Position numbers and translations under genes: made by a program. Shown piece by piece: positions 59,302-64,000 of a stretch of DNA of 64,000 bases. The stretch comes from Trichoderma breve (Eukaryota; Ascomycota; Sordariomycetes; Hypocreales; Hypocreaceae): NCBI RefSeq assembly GCF_028502605.1, contig NC_079233.1, forward strand, positions 310,001 through 374,000. Direction: 5' to 3'. Each line of letters begins with the position of its first letter. Within the stretch, counting starts at the first letter, position 1. The notes under the pieces were generated by a model, which searched no databases, was not told where the DNA came from, and saw nothing but the letters and a program-made list of their open reading frames with translations.

Positions 59302-59494
59302 GAGCAACGCGGGTTCGTGGAAGATGACATCCCAAATAGTGTTAAAATTAGTTGTAAATCTAATTACATGGCCTCACTGAATCATCAACATGGGGAAGCT
59401 GACTTCAAAGTTGCGCACTGAAATTTGTCAGAGTCCGTTATTCTTACCAGTCGGGAATAAATGTAGATTTCTCATGTAGGTTACAGCTGAAGAG
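59280..59494 (+). repeat. 3' end of the NLR gene matching the upstream remnant
   Basis: This is the intact partner of the repeat at 53898-54222. It covers the last seven codons of the NLR gene and about 190 bp of 3' flank. It lacks the foldback element found in the upstream copy. Confidence 0.75.
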
Positions 59495-59845
59495 CTTAAT
59501 GATCGATCCTATTGGATATGTACCAATTAATGTAGGAGGCGGTAAAGTTCATATAGCCGGAATGGGGGCAGCCACTTGCACGTTTCCGTCTATCCCGGCA
59601 CTAAACAGACAGTTATCATCCTCCTCCTTACATGTAATTACTTCCCTCTTTCTTAATAACATAGCCAGCAACACTTCCCAGTCTATCACTACTTCAAGGT
59701 AAGCGCTTGTTCTTAATCTCTACATAGACGGAAAGCAAGTGAGCTCAATTGCTTGTGTTCTTAATAAGTCAGGAACATCGAGATAAGTTTACATGCACCA
59801 AGTCCCGCTAATTCATCGCTAGAAACCGTACGTCAAGATAGCATC
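59302..59845. other. Intergenic between NLR and small gene
   Basis: 544 bp. The left part is the NLR 3' flank. A GTAAGCGC donor-like sequence at 59699 could mark a 5' UTR intron of the next gene. Confidence 0.45.
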
Positions 59846-60349
59846 ATGCCAAAGAAAACGGACGACTGCTCTACTTGGACTACCCAATTCACACCGAAAT
59901 CATCTGAACCAACCATTGTCAATGACCTCTGGGATGGTCGCCGATATACAGTACCTTGGTCGGGGAGCAAATACAACATCTTCATAAATGAAACCAACCA
60001 AGCGATTTGCTCAGATGAGGAGGGCAGGCTCTACGTTGAGGATATCAAAATTGACCAAAACAAGCAGTATACATGGCTATGTGTCGAGAAGAATGGGTAT
60101 TTTGGCTTTGTTAATACCGACACCGGCAAATTCATGGGTCATAACAATGCCAACAAAATGCGCTCAACAGCAGTCAACCAGCAAGCCTGGGAATTCATGA
60201 CGGTGAGAAAACATCCACAGGCAGGCTACGAATTACTCATGCCATACTGGTGGCACACTCTGAAGAAAGTTTGCGTTTTAAAGGGCTCCAACGATGTGGT
60301 GTTGCAGCAGCATGTAACAACTCTATGGCAGTTTGTTAAGGTGGATTAA
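59846..60349 (+). CDS. Small protein of unknown function, possible beta-trefoil fold
   Basis: A single exon of 167 aa from the ATG at 59846 (context ATCATGCC). I do not recognise a named family. The sequence is Trp/Tyr-rich and beta-prone (YTVPWSGSKYNIFIN, YTWLCVEKNGYFGFVN, GYELLMPYW). The pattern of strands ending in GYFGFVNTDTGKFMGH and LKGSNDVVLQQH resembles beta-trefoil or fascin-like repeats (inference). There is no signal peptide or membrane segment, so it is probably cytosolic. It lies 544 bp after the large NLR gene on the same strand; in fungal NLR loci small neighbours are sometimes co-functioning effectors, but nothing in the sequence shows this. A 5' UTR intron is possible. Confidence 0.7.
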   Translation: MPKKTDDCSTWTTQFTPKSSEPTIVNDLWDGRRYTVPWSGSKYNIFINETNQAICSDEEGRLYVEDIKIDQNKQYTWLCVEKNGYFGFVNTDTGKFMGHNNANKMRSTAVNQQAWEFMTVRKHPQAGYELLMPYWWHTLKKVCVLKGSNDVVLQQHVTTLWQFVKVD

Positions 60350-60899
60350 TCATGGTTCACTTTTTTGAGACCTGTGATGAATGCTTTTCTCAGCAAGATC
60401 TTCTCAACAGTTCTGTTATGTCTCACAATGTACCTATGCCCAGATTATTTTTGTTACTCCAAGATGATTGGTAGCATAGTGTACTCTCAATAAAAAGCGC
60501 CTTGCTCACAGCCTCTAGGCATGAACCTGGGGTCGCATAAGCGGCCTTGTAGGCCTCCCCCATACTACACAGTCTCTTATAGGTCCAGCTGCGACAATCT
60601 CACAATAAATGCCAATCACGGCGCTTAAACAATAGTAATTAATTGTAGTTACGTGGCTGATGAATACTGGGCAGACTTTCGCGAATAAGAGCCAACTGCC
60701 GCCAGCTGCGATGTGTGTGTGCCTCAGTCCTATATAATGATCCTCAGCGGAACTGACCTGCATGCATTTCCCCTCCCCTCTTCATTCAGTCAGAACTCAT
60801 AGCACGCGATAGATGGCGCGGAATTCTTCACCACAGTCGACAACTCCTTTTCTCTTGATACTGTTTGAAGCAAAAAGATCCTTTCCTCGATAACATACG
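60350..60899. other. Intergenic, no gene seen
   Basis: 550 bp between same-strand genes. It must hold the promoter of the exonuclease gene; only short open frames. Confidence 0.5.
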
Positions 60900-62201
60900 A
60901 TGGCGCCATTTCCCTGCGGCGTTTGCAAAAAGAAATTTAACACTAGACCTCGCATAATCAGCCATGCACTCGAGACTGGCCATAATGCGAATCAATGTTG
61001 CCGAGTGTGCTTGCGATGGTTTCAAAGCACCAGTGCTTTTGCAGCCCATGCAAAATCAGCAGCCCACCTCGAAGAGGAAGCAAAGCAATCACAGTCTCTA
61101 AGCGCATCAGTCACCGATAGCAAAGAGACTTCAACAGATGCGATCGATAGCAAAGAGACTTTAACAGATGCGCCGCCTCCCGTACAATTGCAATTTGGAG
61201 ATGTCTGTTACACATGCCTTACACATCAGCAGCAAGATGAGGTCTTCAATCAGCTCTCTGCTAAATGTCATTCCGTCGAGATTCTTGAGAAAGAAGGCTA
61301 TATACTTGATGTTGAGAAAGGACCGGCAACGAAGAAGCAAAAGCCACGGCCAAGCCTAGCAGACTTTCAACAGACACCACCGATTCAGCCGGCTACTATC
61401 AAGCGGCGAGCTGTTGTAGTTGACTGTGAGATGTCAGAGACATCTGACGGATCCGATGAGCTGGTCAGCCTCTACGTGATGGACTTCTTGACTGGCGAGA
61501 CCCTGATCGATTCATTAGTTATCCCTTCTCGGACGATCACCGACTGGAGAGCAAAGATTCACGGTATAGACGCTACGATCATAAGCGAGGCAGCAGCACA
61601 CAAAAACGCTTTGCACGGTTGGGCCGCTGCGCGCGACGAGCTGTGGAAGTACATCGACGAGAGTACAATCCTTGTCGGACAATCAGTACTATTTGACTTT
61701 GAGGCTCTCCGCTTAATCCACATGCGTGTCGTGGACTCGGCAATACTCGCAACAGAGGCTGTCTTTAACAAGACGGGGAAGAAATATAGGAAACCGCGCC
61801 GACGGTGGGGACTCCAGGAACTGTGTGAAAAATTTCTCGGTATCCAAATACGCAACGGACACGGGATACACAGCAATATGGAAGATGTTCTAGCTGCCAG
61901 AGAGGTTGTGCTGCAGTGCTTGCTAAAGCCAGAGCACTTCAAGGATTGGGCGGATAAGGCGCGAGAAGACTTTTGGAAGCCCAAAGAAGGCAGCAAGAAT
62001 CAGAAGAAGAAGAAGACCAAGGAGCCGACTCATCAAATCGCTAAACAAGCAGCCCCAGCGCTTGAAACGATTGAGGACTCTGAGGATATTTATTATATTC
62101 TCGACGATGATGATATTTCTTATGATTTTGAGGATGTCGGAGGCTATTGCATGGAACGGGATTGGTTCATTAACTTTGGCGCCGACATTGCTTATTATTA
62201 A
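60900..62201 (+). CDS. Zinc-finger DEDDh 3'-5' exonuclease (REX4/ISG20-like)
   Basis: A single exon of 433 aa from the ATG at 60900. The N-terminus has two C2H2-type fingers (C6, C9, H22, H28 and C34, C37, H50, H56). A linker contains a tandem repeat, DSKETSTDAI then DSKETLTDAP. The RNase-T/DEDD exonuclease domain starts near residue 170: ExoI VVVDCEMSE (D175, E177), ExoII VGQSVLFDFEALRL, and ExoIII HSNMEDVLAARE, with the His five residues before Asp as in the DEDDh class. Between them HMRVVDSAILATEAVF and GLQELCEKFLGIQI match REX/ISG20-like RNA exonucleases. The Lys-rich stretch after residue 355 (KNQKKKKTKE) may be a nuclear localisation signal. The acidic C-terminus ends DWFINFGADIAYY. It probably trims structured RNA in the nucleus; exact substrates are unknown. 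Confidence 0.85.
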   Translation: MAPFPCGVCKKKFNTRPRIISHALETGHNANQCCRVCLRWFQSTSAFAAHAKSAAHLEEEAKQSQSLSASVTDSKETSTDAIDSKETLTDAPPPVQLQFGDVCYTCLTHQQQDEVFNQLSAKCHSVEILEKEGYILDVEKGPATKKQKPRPSLADFQQTPPIQPATIKRRAVVVDCEMSETSDGSDELVSLYVMDFLTGETLIDSLVIPSRTITDWRAKIHGIDATIISEAAAHKNALHGWAAARDELWKYIDESTILVGQSVLFDFEALRLIHMRVVDSAILATEAVFNKTGKKYRKPRRRWGLQELCEKFLGIQIRNGHGIHSNMEDVLAAREVVLQCLLKPEHFKDWADKAREDFWKPKEGSKNQKKKKTKEPTHQIAKQAAPALETIEDSEDIYYILDDDDISYDFEDVGGYCMERDWFINFGADIAYY

Positions 62202-63387
62202 TGATCTATCATCCACCTTCAGGTAGCTTAATCTCCAAAGCTCACACAATCTGTATCAATTTAGTTGGACGTACAATCATATGCGATACCATAACATTCA
62301 AAAACTGGTGCTATTAATAGTCTGTCAAGTGCGGGACATGAAGCGGAGGAAACATCGAGACAGGTAGCAAACACATCCAACTTCTCCCGCTGTTACACCA
62401 GTGCTTCGCCTCATTATTGGCTAGGCGTTTTTCTGGTTGGGTGCCGTTATCCCGTTAAATCAGCCTCGTATCAGGCATTTCTAATGACGCGTTCTTTTGC
62501 TTTCGAGCATAAACGAGATAGATTGGAATGTCATTGGCGTGATAATGATAAGGATAACCGTAGTCTGCTTTTCAATGTGAGGCGAGCGCCGATGTCTTGC
62601 CTCTGCATGTGGATTGACATGTCCGAATAGCGGGGGAAGATTCCCCGATCAACAGAGAGCATGTCTAGTTTGATCAATTCTTATTAGCACCTGGCATCTC
62701 TAATCTCTAAACAGGCCATATTTCATTGGAGAGGCCTGATTTGGAACGGTCTCATGACCTGTCATCTAGGTTGAGACTTATCGTCATTCTAGAATGATTT
62801 TGCGGGCTTGTTTCCGTGCAACGCTACATGTGAAGCTAGACGCACTTGTCCGATCTAAATCAGCACTCAATTCCTTCATAGAGAGGAGCGTTTAAGTTTA
62901 ATCTCATCTTTAATAAGCCAAATAAATGGCAAACGCCAGGATTATTTCAGCCGGGTACCGATCCCGGCGCCAATCCCGATTACGATTACAGACAGCGGTC
63001 ATGGCATGTATGAAAGTCGACCCATCTTGCGCCAGAAGATGTAAACGACATCAATTGTCGAACTGAAACGAGATGGGCTGTGTAAAGGATATTTGAACAG
63101 TTTAACCGGGCATCTCGGAAACTTCCTGATTTCTCATCAGAGTGCTCAGCTGAGCCATGCATATCGAATCCGTACCTGCACTCGCAGACCCAGTTGATGA
63201 TGACAAGCGGGTATAGGTGCCTTTTCAAGTTTAGCCGTCTTTCGCCTTACATTTATCATCACATTCGCGTTGGAAAACCGGGGGTGAATAAATTGCCGTC
63301 CTTCTCGCAGCCTCGCGTGCGGTATGATCCCTCTCATGTCGATTCATCGCGCGCAACGCTAGAAGAGAATTGGAGCATTGAGCAAAG
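62202..63387. other. Intergenic, no gene seen
   Basis: About 1.2 kb. A short dyad GCCGGG ... CCCGGC occurs at 62950-62968. No coding region recognised. Confidence 0.5.
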
Positions 63388-64000
63388 ATGAAGACCGCCC
63401 CGCTGTCGCCAGAGCCGCAGGCTTCTGGTGGCGATTACATGTATTCTGACTTACCTCCTGTTTATCTTGCGAGTACTTCGATAACTCCTGAGTCCTCCAA
63501 GGGCGCGAATGGCGAGACCCCTAACATTTCGAATGGCGAGATTCCTCATATTACGAATGGCGAGACACCAAAGGGTACGAATGGCGACGATGTCGGCGAG
63601 GCGTCAGAAGACATCAATGCCGCTTTTACGAATTTGTCATTTGAGAAGATCACATTTGACCATAAGAATGTCAGATCTGGTATTTCGGAGGATGCTTGTC
63701 TCGCTCACCTCAAGCTCCTCCATGCTATCCAAGCTATGAAGGATGACATTGGCTACACTGACGGACTGTGGAATCTCTGGAATAGTCGTGGTAAATGGGC
63801 ATTGGATGACTACCGCGTTGATGCTGATTGGCCCATGATTCGTGCGCTCGAAAAGACCAATTCCGCAACTGTACTACTGGCCGGCCAAGCTAGAATTCGC
63901 GAGAAGAGATGGGCGTTGTTTGTTGCTCGTGCAGTTGAGCGATATGAAGATTGGTGGTATTCTCTTGCAGAAACTGACATGTTGACTGAAAAGGACATGG
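63388..64000 (+). CDS. Partial: DUF1399/glycine-rich-domain-like protein, N-terminal part
   Basis: The frame is open from the ATG at 63388 to the window end (204 codons), so this is the 5' part of a longer gene. Residues 1-75 are disordered with an 8-aa tandem repeat (NGETPNIS, NGEIPHIT, NGETPKGT, NGDD). Then come LAHLKLLHAIQAMKDDIGYT, DGLWNLWNSRG and IREKRWALFVARAVERYEDWW, blocks of the fungal DUF1399-like (GRDP-type) family whose members continue with a long domain around WHAHML-like motifs not present here. Biochemical function is unknown; plant members affect stress and signalling. The family call rests on only these blocks. Confidence 0.65.
   Translation, partial: MKTAPLSPEPQASGGDYMYSDLPPVYLASTSITPESSKGANGETPNISNGEIPHITNGETPKGTNGDDVGEASEDINAAFTNLSFEKITFDHKNVRSGISEDACLAHLKLLHAIQAMKDDIGYTDGLWNLWNSRGKWALDDYRVDADWPMIRALEKTNSATVLLAGQARIREKRWALFVARAVERYEDWWYSLAETDMLTEKDM

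Overview
The window is nuclear DNA of a filamentous ascomycete, most likely a Sordariomycete; Hypocreales and a Trichoderma-like fungus fit best, but that is an inference from gene content. Most genes are interrupted by 50-110 nt introns with GTAAGT or GTATGT-like donors, a TGAC or CTAAC branch point close to the acceptor, and YAG acceptors. The domain types (PNP-NACHT-ankyrin and lipase-like-NACHT-HEAT STAND proteins, LamB/YcsF, Zn2Cys6 and Fungal_trans regulators) are typical of these fungi. I rebuilt exon structures by splice motif, reading phase and family conservation; most models close in frame.

Layout. 0.9-4.6 kb: an NLR-like protein (nucleoside phosphorylase-NACHT-ankyrin). 4.9-8.8 kb: two housekeeping genes facing each other, a Dbp3-type DEAD-box helicase and RFT1. 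9.9-13.5 kb: two NAD(P)-binding Rossmann proteins, the first broken by a one-base frameshift. 13.6-27.1 kb: a probable catabolic cluster of a C2H2/Fungal_trans regulator, a urea-carboxylase-like biotin enzyme carrying KipI/KipA (PxpB/PxpC) domains, an MFS transporter, a LamB/YcsF (PxpA) protein and an old-yellow-enzyme reductase. It recalls the Aspergillus lactam-utilisation (lam) locus and bacterial 5-oxoprolinase. GATA-factor (HGATAR) motifs are dense in two of its promoters. 28.6-33 kb: a six-blade fucose-type lectin and a MetX-like alpha/beta hydrolase. 33-43 kb: a long gene-poor stretch around one WD40-like gene.

43.2-47.4 kb: a convergent pair, a Liz1/Dal5-type permease and an AtuA-like (DUF1446) protein, probably one uptake and catabolism unit. 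48.1-49.7 kb: a double-chromodomain protein and two tandem intron-containing tRNA-Pro(AGG) genes. 50.3-53.9 kb: a Zn2Cys6 regulator and an M20 amidohydrolase. 54.6-59.3 kb: a second large NLR-like gene (alpha/beta hydrolase with Cys in place of the nucleophilic Ser, NACHT, HEAT array), followed by a small unknown gene. A copy of this NLR's last codons and 3' flank lies just upstream of it and carries a 132-bp foldback inverted repeat, which points to a past tandem duplication with loss of one copy. 60.9-64 kb: a zinc-finger DEDDh exonuclease and the start of a DUF1399-like gene that runs off the window.
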